From: Macrocystis pyrifera
Lineage: Eukaryota > Sar > Phaeophyceae > Laminariales > Laminariaceae
Reading direction: 5' to 3'
Length of the DNA stretch: 64,000 bases
Assembly (NCBI GenBank): GCA_031763025.1
Contig: JASSKH010000021.1
Coordinates: forward strand, 8,551,358-8,615,357
A program made the translations under genes and the position numbers. The notes beneath the pieces are model-generated. The model saw only the letters and a list, made by a program, of their open reading frames with translations, was not told where the DNA came from and made no database searches. How positions within the stretch are numbered: position 1 is the first letter of the stretch; every line of letters begins with the position of its first letter. Positions 24,671-46,297 of the stretch are shown in pieces.

Positions 24671-26229
24671 CACTACGCCTACGTTTGATCCGCATCTCCT
24701 CACCGCGCAGTTTGCGCACCAAGGCAAGGCGAATGATGATTTGTTTTGGGTTAATGGGAGAGAAGAGTGGGTAGCGGATTCGGAGCAACTTTTCATGTGA
24801 CTGGCAACCCTTTTGGTATGGTAAACTGTACTCCCCCTCCCCCTGGTAAGAGCCGTTTGGTGGTCGGTGACATGAGGTCACTGAAGATAGAGTACTTCGG
24901 CCAGACTCCAATTGTGATGCACAGCTTTCAGGGTGACGTTCAAGTTAGACTGATGGACGTAGCATACGTACCCGGTGTTCGCTTCAATTTATTTTCGCTT
25001 CATGCAGTAATGTTGAAATGCCCGGTGACACTTGATGCTCAGGGAGCTCACACGTTGAATGGACAGCTGTCTTTCGTGCGTAGGGACGCGGGTTCATACG
25101 TAGACGCCACGCGGATTGTAGAGACCCCGATTGCTGCCGCTGTTTTGGCTCCTGGAAAAATGAGGAGGATCGATATTAACGACCTTCACGTTGCCCTTGC
25201 CCACTCCCATGCTGACACTCTCCGTGAGACGGCACGTCAGATGGACATTAAGGTTTTTGGGGAGTTGGTTCCGTGTGCTGGGTGTTCTGAGGCGAAAGGG
25301 AGGAGGATGGCGGTGCCGTGGACGACCGAGTGCCGTTCTACCAGGCCTCTGGAGCGTCTGTTCGTGGATCTGTCGGGACATCAGCCTACGTCTGCTAGCG
25401 GTGCGTCATACTTGATGATGATCGTCGACGACTACTCGCGACTGGGATGGCCGTATTTCTTGAAGCGGAAGTCCGACGTCCCGAAGGTCTTCGCTGGTTT
25501 CCTGGCCGACATCAACGCGAAGGGTGTGCCGTCCATCGTGGAGTGCCTTCGCTCGGACAACGGCACCGAGTTCACCAAGGCGGATTTCGTGGAGTTGCTC
25601 AACCACCACGGCATCCGCAGCGAGTACACGCCCGTCGATTCTCCGAAGCATGACGGGGTGGTCGAGCGACGGATCGCCATGACGCTGGAGCTTGCAATGG
25701 CGTCCCGCCTGGAGGCCACCCGCCTGTTCGGCGATGCAAGGATGCCGGCGACGCAGCCCCTCTGGGCTGAGTCATGCGTGTACGCGAGCGATGTGATCAA
25801 CATGACGGCGAGGGTAAGGGACAAGCCGGAAATGCTCTCGCCGTACCGAAAATTCTACGGGAGACCACCGTTTGCGCGGCTGCTCGCGTTTCTGAAGCCG
25901 GGCTTCCACCACGTCAGGAGGACCCTGAAGACCGAGCCGAAGGCGGAGGCTTGCTTCTACCTCAACGGCGGCAACCACCACGCAGCTGACTGCAGCAAGA
26001 TCCTGCTGATGTCTGGCCGAAGGTCGTTCTCCCGTGACGTCACTTGGGAACACCCGAGGAAACCGTTTGTGGGGTTACTGCCTTCGGAGGAGGAGAGCTC
26101 CCCGCCGCCGCCGTCGCCGTCGCCACCACCGCCGGGTGCGCCGGAGCCTCTGAGGGGCCCCGACGTATGGCCCGAGCCACCGTCCCCATCTCCACTGCTG
26201 CCGCCGCAACCGCCGTCATCAACGCCGCT

Positions 26230-26261
<32 letters not shown>

Positions 26262-26470
26262 CGCCGTCGCCACCGCCATCGCCGTCACCGTCGCCGTCGC
26301 TGCCGCCGTCATCGTCACCGCCGCCGCTACAGCCACCGTCACCGCCGCCGCCGTCGCCGCCGTTATCATCGCCGTCGCCGCCGCAGCAGTCACCGCAGCC
26401 ACAGCTTTCGCAGCGTGCTGCCGGGCACTGGGTTATTATATCCCGGACCCGGGGGATGGCGATGTGCTGA
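24671..26470 (+). pseudogene. pol: Copia pol, protease and integrase part
   Basis: The protease N-terminal part reads through WVADS at ~24770-24781 and then loses frame. One extra G would give the DSGATFHVT active-site motif, which continues in the frame opening at 24767. From 24767 (567 residues) come a protease tail (DVAYVPGVRFNLFSLHAV), an integrase zinc region with H141, H146/148, C170 and C173, and an integrase core with D201 (LFVDLSG), D264 (RSDNGTEF) and E300 (DGVVERR), exactly DD35E spacing. A proline/serine-rich segment (residues ~440-545) follows and the frame ends early at 26470 after a frameshift. Confidence 0.9.
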
Positions 26471-27693
26471 GGGGGCGGACAAGGGGGGAGACTGCACGAC
26501 ACCAGGAGAGCGGTGGCGCTGTGCAGAGAGGGCGGACTAGGGGGGAGACCGCACGACACCAGGAGGGTGGTGGCGGTGTGCAGGGTGATCGGGCCAGGGG
26601 GGAAGCTGGGCGACATCCGGAAGGTGGAGATGTGCTGAGGGGGCGGACAAGAGGGGAGACTGCGCGGAACCGCGAGGCTATGGGGCATGGGCTGCTGTCG
26701 TTGATGGCAGCGCGGGAAGGTATTGGCCATGTACTTTTCTACCAAGCCCCACCGCGCGAGAACCCTCCCCTTCCCACACGCCCGGCGAGCGAGCTTTGGA
26801 CGCCGAACTCGTATGCTGAAGCGTGTGCGGACGAGTATTCGGCCATCTGGAGACAGGCGATGGACAAGGAGTACCATGGGCTGGCGGACGCGGGGACATT
26901 TGGAGCGACGTAGCAACCAGAGGGGCTCAACGTCATCTCGGCGAAGTGGGTGTTCGCCTGGAAGTCCAACGAGCATGGTGACGTGGTGCGGGCGAAAGCA
27001 AGGCTGGTGGCACGAGGTTTCAAGCAGCGTGAGGGTATTGATTTCTTTGAGACTTTTGCTCCGACGCCTGCAGCGTCTTGTTTCCGTTTGTTGGGTGCTA
27101 TTGCGTGCGAGTTGGGTTCGGATTTGTGTCATTTTGATGCTGAGCAGGCGTTCGTGCAGTCGAGTTTGGATGAGGATGTATTCATGCGACTACCTCCCGG
27201 CTGCGGCGAAATGTCTGGTAAGGTGGTCAGGTTGAATCGCAGTCTCTACGGCTTGAAGCAAGCGTCGAGGTCGTGGCACAACCACCTTCTCACTCACATG
27301 AAGAGTCTAGGATTTGAGCAGAGCCCCGCTGACGCGTGTGTCATGAGGTTGGTCGAGTCGGGCTCTGTCTCCATTGTAACGGTAGTTCATGTGGATGATA
27401 TTTTTGCTGTAGGACTCAAGGCTAGATGCGATCAGTTCCGTGACGACCTGAACAACCTTGTTCCGATCAACAATCTGGGCGAGTTGCGGTGGTATGCTGG
27501 TTGTTGTTTTACGAGGGATTGGGATGCTGGTACTTTGACGATTTCGCAGCAGGCGTTCGCTGAAAATACCGCGGCGAGGTTTGGTGTTAGTTCTGGGAGG
27601 AATAACCCGCTTTCGACTGGTGTAAGCTCGAGGAGTTTGACGAGAATGAACCCGTGGGTGATTGGCCTTTCCGCGAGTTGGTGGGGTGCTTGA
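26471..27693 (+). pseudogene. pol: Copia pol, reverse transcriptase part
   Basis: Continues in the +1 frame: imperfect RTRGETARHQE repeats (26470-26670), then MDKEYHGLADAGTF, an in-frame TAG at 26911-26913, and NVISAKWVFAWK. Reverse transcriptase motifs are KARLVARGFKQREGIDFFET, HFDAEQAFVQ, SLYGLKQASRSW and the catalytic VHVDD at about 27388-27402 (YVDD is usual). A frameshift near 27625 moves the true frame (EEFDENEP, then CLMWLANQTRPDI) away from this one, which stops at 27693. Confidence 0.9.
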
Positions 27694-28329
27694 TGTGGCT
27701 TGCGAACCAAACACGACCAGATATTGCGAACGCGGTGAGGGCGGTAGCGAGGTACACGAATAGGCCGAGGGAAGTACACTGGGAAGACAGCAGTCGGTAC
27801 TTTAGAGTATGTATTTTCTACGAGTGATTTCGGCATTACGTTCCAGAAGGGTAGCGGGCTTGAGCTGGTAGCGTTTGCAGATGCAGACTATGCCAACAAA
27901 GCCACTGACAGGAGGTCAATTTCCGGTGGGGCCATCATGTGTGCTGGGGCGTGTGTGTGCTGGTTTTCTAGGACGCAGAAATGCGTCACACTCTCAACCA
28001 CTGAGGCCGAATATGTAGCACTGGCAGACACCATCAAGGAGGCAATGTTCATGCGCTATGTATGGAGTTTTATTTTTCCGGGGTTTGGGGAGAGATGCAT
28101 TACGGTTTTCGAGGATAACGAGGGGGCAAGGCACCTGGCACAAAATCCAGTGTGCACGTCGAATTCGAAGCACATCGACGTACGACACCACTTTTTGCGC
28201 GAGCTTATTTTTAAGGGGGAGTTTGTTATTACCCATGTAGAGTCGGAGAAACAGCATGCAGACTTCTTGACAAAGCCGCTCAACAATACGGTGTTTCGTT
28301 ACCACCGGGATTTTCTGATGAATATTTGA
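27694..28329 (+). pseudogene. pol: Copia pol, RNase H part
   Basis: After a further frame change near 27783 the sequence reads TLEYVFSTSDFGITF and then the RNase H domain: AFADADYANK (Asp), STTEAEYVAL (Glu), EDNEGARHLA (Asp), HIDVRHHFLRE and HADFLTKPL, ending at a TGA at 28327-28329. The DED acidic residues are present. Confidence 0.88.
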
Positions 28330-28995
28330 CACGGTTTTTCCGAGGTGGAAGGTTTTATGTTATTTTTGAGTGAAGGATTTGTGTGAACTACGTATAAATC
28401 CGAAGATGCTGCCGTTTTTTTTTTTTTTCCCTGGCTAATTCCGAGGATGATACCATTTCGTTCCTGGTGATGGATTTCGAGAGTTTTTGGTGTTTTCGAG
28501 TAGTCCCCACGTCAAATAAAATTCAAGTGAAGGAATGTATGCTATCTCGCATTACCGTCGCGATCTGTGTATCTATGGCGGGAGTAGGGGGCAAGGGGAG
28601 ACCCTTGTCCGAGGGAACGGGGTTCCTTGCGATCTCTGGCATTATTTTCTTGGCTTAATTTTTATTCTGATGAGTATGACTACTGTGATGTTTTATATGA
28701 TTTGCATTAATTCCTCATGAAATAGAGGGAGATTTTTTTGGATAAGGTTAAAAGAGAGACTATGAAGCGCCTGGGGGCGTGTGCGGTCCATAGAAAATGT
28801 TTTCTGAGTTGGAGAGTTTGGATAGTATTTGGGAAATTGAGAGTTTGATTTTTGGTTCTGGAGTGAAATTATGTTTCTGAATTTCGTTTGAGTTGGTCAT
28901 AATATTGAGATGTTTCCACCCAGCGGAGTCGTACATTGTAGTGTACAGAGCTGGGGGGATACTAAAGTATGGTCGTGTATAATGAGCAGGGGGGA
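28330..28995 (+). other. Copia 3' untranslated segment
   Basis: 666 bp between the RNase H stop and the 3' LTR, AT-rich with no conserved frame, ending in the purine tract AGCAGGGGGGA. Confidence 0.75.
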
Positions 28996-29273
28996 TATTG
29001 ATTGTGCTCAGAAACACGACGGAGACGTTACATCTAATATTAGGGAGTTCCATATATTGACATAGGATTATAGGAGAGGGATATTTAGTCGGATATTCGG
29101 GGGGATAAACGGGAGGTTTATTCCCGCGTCATGTTGAATAATAATCTGCATACGATGCATGAGCTGTCACTCGACAGCTCGGATATGATACAAGAGGAGT
29201 TCCGTGTTACTGTCTGGAGTCAACCACGCGTTCCCGTGCCAGCTGCGCCTATACCTTTAGAGATCAATCAACA
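28996..29273 (+). repeat. 3' LTR of the copia element
   Basis: 278 bp, differing from the 5' LTR at three positions clustered around GAGCTGTCACT(C/G)GACAGC and the following ATAT(G/A)ATAC. Followed directly by target copy AAACA. Confidence 0.95.
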
Positions 29274-29278
29274 AAACA

Positions 29279-29825
29279 CTATTGGTATGATTCCAGCGAT
29301 ATTTTGGGCTACTGAGCCAGGTCAGTTCGGAAATACTTTTCGCCGGAAATTGCGACCCCTTTCCCAGCACGCATCCTTAACAGCGAGCGCGGAAGGCACG
29401 GCAGTGGCTCTCCACCCTCCCCTCCGTTTTCTCCAGTCACCACGCACACGATTCTTGGTCCTTTGGGACACTTGTACCACCGCGATAAGCCCCCCAAAAA
29501 AGTTTATGGTGAGCCGGCGTTTCGTTGCTACACCTCAGCTCATACAATTTGGATCGGATCATCACTGGGTAGAGTGCTATATTATTTGCAGCCTCTGCAG
29601 AATGTTTGGACTTCGCTCGGGATTGTTAACCGGCATGAGATGTATTATAGAGGCCTTCGAGTTCTTGGCAATCAGTAGATGGATCTCACACGAAAGAAAA
29701 ACCCGTAACTCTGTAGCTGCAGTATGCTGCTGTAGTACAAAAATACATAAAGTAATCTCGGTCGCGCGCCTAATAACGGGTGGTCCGTGTCCTCGGTCCA
29801 AGTTTAGGTTCATAGATATGTGGTG
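29279..29825. other. No gene recognised
   Basis: Flank of the copia insertion. Short open frames only, without recognisable motifs. Confidence 0.5.
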
Positions 29826-30145
29826 TTTTTTTTTTTTTTTTTTCATCATCGCGTTAGTTTCCCAGGTTTTTCTCACAGCGATCTTCTGAACAAGCCGTGG
29901 TCACAGTTGTCGTCCCCTCTCCCCGGTACGTGCCTTCATTTTTATCGCGCATGGGGTTCACCATTCCCACTACTCGTCTATTTTCATAGAAAAATGTTGC
30001 TGACTCCCGCTCTCGCGCTTTCCGCTAATAGTTTTTTGTGCAAGAAAAAGTCCTTACGAGCCTGCACTCGGTGACACTCGAACTCACGAAGCTTTTCTTG
30101 GTAAGCACGCGGACCACCTACCAAGCCGGTTAGAGTCCAGCGGCT
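29826..30145 (-). mobile_element. tRNA-derived SINE, full-length with poly-A tail
   Basis: Minus-oriented, ~320 bp. The head has CTTGGTAGGTGGTCCGCGTG and a B-box-like GAGTTCGAGTG. The body has GGAAAGCGCGAGAGCGG and ATGCGCGATAAAAATG, and the tail block is TGTGACCACGGCTTGTTCAG, then CGCGATGATG and poly-A (T run 29828-29843 on the plus strand). Other copies lie at 40350, 54376 and 57218. Confidence 0.8.
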
Positions 30146-30202
30146 TCTCCTGTCTTACCTGGTATGTGTTTCTATCCTCCGGGGGGTGGGTAAAAATAAA
30201 GG

Positions 30203-30305
30203 TTAACCCGCGTCTAGGACTGCAGTCCCGTTTAGGGGACAAAATACTTAGAATTTGACTGGTTTATCCCTAAAACGGGAGTGCGGTCCTACGTAAAAGG
30301 GGTAA
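30203..30305. mobile_element. TTAA-flanked palindromic MITE
   Basis: Long inverted repeat: GGACTGCAGTCCCGTTTAGG with GGACAAA on the left is mirrored by CCCTAAAACGGGAGTGCGGT on the right. TTAA precedes it; the right TTAA is degraded to GTAA. Confidence 0.8.
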
Positions 30306-30379
30306 GCTCACACTACTACCATTGAGATATTAATACTGCTGTACACTACTGCGTACATAAGACGTGTCGTGTATCAATT

Positions 30380-30620
30380 TAACTCGGTTGAGGTACCTCA
30401 TGGTCTAGATCATCTACAGATAGATCCTCTGCAGATAGATCCTCTGCAGATAGATCATCCAGATCACTTGCCGTTATGAGATGTTGCGCAGTACAGATCC
30501 AACCCAGCAAACGTGTGAGGCAGCTCATCATGCAGAATGTGTTTGCACGGATCCCACGCGGCAACACGAACTAGATCATACAGATCAGGAATCTATCTAC
30601 CCTGAAATATCTAGATCATG
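30380..30620 (-). repeat. GATCTA-rich dispersed repeat
   Basis: Contains an AGATAGATCCTCTGC triplicate and the block CGTTATGAGATGTTGCGCAG followed by TACAGATCCAACCCAG. Same family, inverse orientation, at 38200-38535 and 56210-56580. Confidence 0.75.
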
Positions 30621-30696
30621 AAGCTGGGATCGGCGCAACGGTTGTTTGTTGCCGTAGTGTAACTAAGGGTAGCGCCGGCGCGGCCAAACGACAATA

Positions 30697-31065
30697 ATTG
30701 AGTTCGATACGATTCCGACAACCGAGAACACGAATGAATACGATTTCAATATTTGATACATCGAAGCTTCCGTTTAGCATCTGCGCAAAAAACACGAGGA
30801 TGACACATACGTAGGGGATGGAGGGCGAAACAACAAGTTTCGTTACGATACTTCGAAATTTTGATATTTCGATATATCAGAACTTTCGATACGACATCCA
30901 ACATATATATATATATATCGAAAGTTCGATATTTCAATGTATCAGAACTCTCGATACGATACCCATCGCACATCGAAAGTTCGACATCTCGATACATCGC
31001 AACTTTCGGTACAATATCCAAAATACATCGAAACTTCGATATTTCGATGTATCGAAACAATGTTA
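30697..31065 (+). repeat. TTCGATA-type satellite
   Basis: Imperfect repeats of the form ATCGAAACTTTCGATA with CGATATTTCGATATATC, period about 45-60 bp. Confidence 0.75.
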
Positions 31066-31132
31066 TTGACAGTCAGCCACCAAGGAAAGGGACGAAACAC
31101 CCGACATCCCGAAACTCAGTACAGGACGCCTG

Positions 31133-31345
31133 TCACGGGGGGACATAGTAAACAGGACCAAATATTGTTATTACGGGGGTCCATAGTTAACGGGACCAAA
31201 TTTTGTTAGTAAAAATAGTTAAATATATAGTGTGTTTATGTATACCATAGGTCCTGTTAACTATGGACTCCCGTAATAGTAAAAATACAGGAATATATAG
31301 GTTTTTGAGTACATGATGGATCCCGATTACTATGGTCCTCTGTGC
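31133..31345 (+). mobile_element. TA-MITE, outer copy of a nested pair
   Basis: Split at the TA of its own ATTGTTAGTAAAAAT core: left part 31133-31170, right part 31277-31345. The two halves rejoin into a standard copy when the inner element and one TA are removed. Confidence 0.88.
31171..31276 (+). mobile_element. TA-MITE, inner copy of a nested pair
   Basis: 106 bp TTAA-type copy with TTACGGGGG / CCCGTAA ends, flanked by TA at 31169-31170 and 31277-31278. This directly shows the target-site duplication. Confidence 0.93.
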
Positions 31346-31449
31346 TACGGGGGGCCATAGTAAACAGGACCAAATAATGTCAGTAAAAATAGGGAAATAT
31401 ATAGGTTTTAGTGTCTACCGTAGGTCCTATTTACTACGGTCCTCCGTAA
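31346..31449 (+). mobile_element. TA-MITE copy
   Basis: Immediately follows the nested pair. TAAA-type, ends TACGGGGGGCC / GTCCTCCGTAA. Confidence 0.88.
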
Positions 31450-32899
31450 TGGCGACAACAATCAGGAAAGCTGGTTCAGGCTCGATTTCTTATTTGAGAG
31501 AGGGCGCGTTCAACACTAGATATAGATCTCGTACACGAAAGCGCCGAATTTCTTATTTTACGGCAGATAAATCTCAGCCTGCCTTCTCATATTGCTCGTT
31601 TTTTTAGTACCTGTCCTCTACTGTACATATGTGGTTTTCCCCGAGTTTGAAAAGACAGCAGAAGAAGCAGAGCGGTGTCATTTCGCCTGAGCTTGTGCGT
31701 CCATCTTCGCGGTACGGCTTAACGGAACCTGGGTATTAGGTCCAGCGTTAGTGTCTTCCCTTCCGTCCGGTGCGATAAAATTGTCCACAGGAAAAGGGGA
31801 ATCCCAGAAGGATCCTGAGCGCCGGTTATGCGAGGAAGAACGGGGTTGGGGTGGGTACACTCGAAGAGCTGTTGCATCAAGTGCACCGCAATGTAACCTG
31901 GCCACGTAGAGAACGTCTGAACGATCGACTGGGCCTGCTTCTACCATTTACAGGTGAACACAAGTGTGTATCTCTCGAATACCAAGAGGAGAAGACGTCG
32001 CCTGAAGCATATGCGCGATATGCAACCACGCACGTGCTGCGTCAACAGTCGAGCAGCGCGGCACCCCGTTTTCACTCTTCAAGGCAAAGAAAAAAAAAAG
32101 ACCAGCAGAAAAACGGGACGCTCTTTCGCGAGCGAAACAACTCAACCTGCAATCAATATCGATGGGGTTGGGGGATGGGGGGGGGGGGGGGGGGGTGTCA
32201 ATCCCGTGCCAAATATGCGCAGGAAGCCCCTGTACCCTTGCTGCAACGGCTTAAAAACGGCTACCGTACTCTAAACAAGGCAAACCCACCCTGATGGAGA
32301 GAAACCTTGCCTTGCGCAACGTCCCGCAACCACTGCAAAACTGGCACTGCTGTAGGTATAGGTCTGGTACTGCTGAGTCTAAAGGGACACCCCCTACCGC
32401 CTCCGGAAAAAAATGCAACAACTTACTCCACCCCACCACAAGGTGGGCACCTCCAAATATTGCCTCACGCCATGAAACAGCGAAAAGAAACGAAACGGTT
32501 TGCAGCGAAACGGTTTGCAGCGAAACGAAGCGAAACGGTTAGAAACGAAACGGCTCGAAACGAGACGGCCAAAAGCGAAACGAAACGAAGCAAAACGAAG
32601 CGGTTCGAAGCGAACAGCGGAACGAAACGGCTTTGAAGCGAAACGGTTCGAAGCGAATCGGAACGAACCGAAACGAAACCGAACGCTTTCGACGCAAAAA
32701 CGAAACGAAGCGACACGGTTCGAAGCGAAACAAAACAAGCCAAAAACCGCCTCATCACATAATACAAAATACCCGGTATGTATCTCGCCCATCCACTCCT
32801 ACACCCAAGCACGACATGCCCGGCAATAAGAATGACAAAATTTTTCCTCTCTCCGTGCTGCTCCCCGCGTCACCAAAAAATCAAAATCAAATCAGCAAC

Positions 32900-32933
<34 letters not shown>

Positions 32934-33029
32934 CCCTTTTTCCCTCCCTCTCTCTCTCCTCCTCTCCTCCTCCCCGGCAAACGATACCCTGCCCCCCCCC
33001 CCCAATCATTCAGGGACGGAAAAAAAAAA
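31450..33029. other. UFD1 downstream region, no gene; simple repeats
   Basis: No gene recognised. Contains a G18 run at 32178-32195, a (CGAAACG)n-like array (listed separately) and a C31 run at 32901-32931. Confidence 0.55.
32465..32745 (+). repeat. CGAAACGAAG-type array
   Basis: Irregular repeats of CGAAACGAAG, CGGTTTGCAG and CGGTTCGAAG. The long open frames across it only translate the repeat. Confidence 0.85.
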
Positions 33030-43849
<10,820 letters not shown>

Positions 43850-44560
43850 GGTTGTCTACGTACGCGATGCAAGAAGTCTGAGCTGCTGCTGCTGCTGTTG
43901 CTGCTGCTGTGCTCTTCAGGCGTTTTATTTCTGACAACAGCTATTTCCTGCTGCTGCTGCACTGCTGTCGACAGCTGGATGCCGTAGTCAAGTCACAGAA
44001 GGTTCACCAGATTCCGGAGCGTCTCCCTGCTACTGAAGGTAAATTCGTGGGAGTGGTGGCGAGATGCGAGCGAGCAATCAGCTACCCTTGCTCTGCTGTG
44101 TGACCAGACGGACAGGGCTAGACAGCAGTAGGGGCGGAGGGAAAACGCGGGGATACCAAATCAGAGCACCAACGCTTCCCAAGTAATATAACCCCAATCC
44201 ACCTGAAAAATTGGGTTTTTACAGAATTTGAAGGGGTTATAGAAGCTAGGCGACGGACGGGGGACGGGGGACTAGAAACTGTTGTAACTGTCGTTGAACT
44301 GGAAAACAAAAACAAACAAAAAAGAGGATCAGAACTCAGAACAGCCGTCGACATTCGTAAAGTCAACAGGTTATTATGCATGGCGCGGGTGTATCTTAGA
44401 AACACGTACGCACCCTCTAGCATAACATAACAACCCAGATAACAGGAACGGCGAAGCATATAGATAGGTGCTGACTCAGCACACGATGCCAGCCTTGTCA
44501 GCGAAGCGACGGGGCCCTCGCACACAGACTACCCCTCGGTAAGAAGAGCAGGATGAAAAA
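43850..44560. other. UFD1 upstream region, no gene
   Basis: CTG-rich stretch (43880-43970) directly upstream of the UFD1 start, then unrecognised sequence. No promoter element can be assigned. Confidence 0.5.
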
Positions 44561-44856
44561 AAATAATTCGCTCCGAAAGTGGATAGGGCGGCCAGTAGCA
44601 CGGTTAGCACGGGCAGCAGTGCCCGCGGCAAGACCCTCCCCGCCAGTCGACAACGCGGAGCGCATCCGTTTACCGTGGTGAACGCACGGTATAGTACCCC
44701 GTGTAACTTTGCTGTGGAGCTTCTCTTTTTAATACTGTAGTAGTAGTTAGTACTCGTTGTAGGGGAGAGTATGAGGAAGAAAAGCAGAAGAAGTGCTTCG
44801 CTTCACCGGCCACGATCACAGGCACGATCAATACCACGGCCAGACACACTATAACA

Positions 44857-44953
44857 TTAACCCTTTTAGTACCGCAGTCCCGATTTGGGGACAAACCAGT
44901 CTGATTCCAAGTGATTTGTCCCCAAAACGGGACTTCGGTACTAAAAGAGTTAA
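44857..44953. mobile_element. TTAA-flanked palindromic MITE, intact
   Basis: 97 bp with TTAACCCTTTTAGTACCGCA at the left and the mirror GGTACTAAAAGAGTTAA at the right. Confidence 0.88.
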
Positions 44954-44975
44954 CAAGGAATTACATATAAAGTTT

Positions 44976-45408
44976 TTATAAATTTTGAAATACGTCAGCT
45001 GTGAGTTCGACTGATTAAATAGTTGATACTCAACTTTGCAAGCTGCGTAATACGCCTCGTCTATATTCCATTTTTACCGAATTTTACAATTATTGTGATA
45101 AACCGAGCGCGCGTATTCTATATGTGATTCCTTGTCAAAGATATAGGCCAGCGGCTCCCCTGGATGCTGCCCGGGTCAACAGGACAATTTTAACTAATCA
45201 TTCTGCGCACTGATACTATGTAACCCGAACAAGGGATATTGATATATATATAAAATACGCGCGACCGGCGTATCATAACACTTGTAAAAATTAGTAAAAA
45301 TGGGATGTAGACGAGACGTGTGTTACGCAGATACCTGATACCAGGTACAAGGTTGAGTATCAACTATTTAATCAGTCAAACTCACAGCTGCTGACGTATT
45401 TATTTCGT
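44976..45408. repeat. Foldback pair of CAGCTGTGAG-family units
   Basis: Unit 44976-45102 (forward) and unit 45280-45408 (inverted) form ~125-bp arms around a ~177-bp spacer. The arms share AAATACGTCAGCTGTGAGTT and AGTTGATACTCAAC. No coding sequence in the spacer. Confidence 0.8.
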
Positions 45409-46192
45409 AAAAAAAAGTGACCTCGCCGCGGTAAAAACTCCCCCCGGTAAAACTCTCCCCTACTATAACTATTAATAGTCGATAACGATGCGAGCACCGG
45501 ATCGCGGGGTGAAGGTGCCGTTGTGGCTTGTTGTGTGGACGCGCTTCAACCAGAGAGAGGAGATATATATTATACACCTTTAAAATGTTCGTATCAAGAA
45601 AGAGAGAAGCAAGAAGAGGAGTGCTTTCGGCCCCATTAATCAGTCAGTGATGTGGTATAGCCCGCGATCAGTAGCGCAGTCAGTGTTGGCCTCGGCAAAA
45701 CTCGCCCGCGCTAGTCGATGTAGGGACGCGCGCATCCGTCTACTGGGGTCAGGGTATCTAGCGTCCAGAACTCGCGGGGGGGTGTACGTTGTACAATATG
45801 TGGGCGCGTTCCGAAAAGAGAAGAGGTATACCACTCTGTGAAAATAGGAAGAAGACGAGGAGGAAGATCAAATCGCTTCGCTCCGCTATAGCTCAGTAGT
45901 AGTAGTAGTTAGTAGCGTTAGCACGGCCAGTAGCACCGCCAGTAGTGGCTGCGGCTAAACTCCCCCGCTACGAGCACAGTCGACACAAAGACGCGTCACA
46001 CCGGTTCGCCGCGGTCAAGATATAAGATGGCACCGGAAAACCCGCGGACGTAGCTTGTGTGTGGGCGTCGTGCTCCGTATTGAAGAGATAGGCCCTCCTA
46101 TGAGTGGAAGAAAGGAATAAGAAGAAGAGAAGAAGTTGGATCCCGCAGCAGTCAGCAGCAGTGTTGGCATGGCCAGTGTAGCACGGCCAGTG

Positions 46193-46297
46193 TTACGGAG
46201 GACCACAGTAAATAGGACCTACGGTGTACACCAAAACCTATATATTACCCCATTTTTACTATCAATATTTGGTCCTAGTTACTATGGTCCCCCGTAA
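46193..46297 (-). mobile_element. TA-MITE inserted in a satellite unit
   Basis: TAAA-type copy interrupting unit 4 of the 44.6-47.3 kb satellite. Confidence 0.9.

Larger units (their letters stand above)
24393..29273 (+). mobile_element. Ty1/copia LTR retrotransposon, internally deleted
   Basis: Two 278-bp LTRs flank a 4325-bp interior that encodes protease, integrase, reverse transcriptase and RNase H in copia order. A 5-bp target duplication AAACA lies at 24388-24392 and 29274-29278. LTRs begin TATTGATTG and end CAATCAACA, so the tips are TA...CA rather than TG...CA. A purine tract AGCAGGGGGGA precedes the 3' LTR. The interior starts only about 110 bp before the protease active site: there is no TGG primer-binding site and no gag or zinc knuckle, so leader and gag appear deleted. 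LTRs differ at three positions, which suggests recent insertion, yet the pol frame is broken several times. Confidence 0.95.

Noticed and set aside
26044..26470. Ala/Val/Thr-rich and Gly/Asp-rich frames opposite the proline-rich segment
   Set aside because: Shadow frames of the CCGCCG-rich linker of the copia pol region.
32394..32829. Arg/Lys-rich and Phe/Arg-rich open frames
   Set aside because: Translation of the CGAAACGAAG array; no domain and mirrored on both strands.
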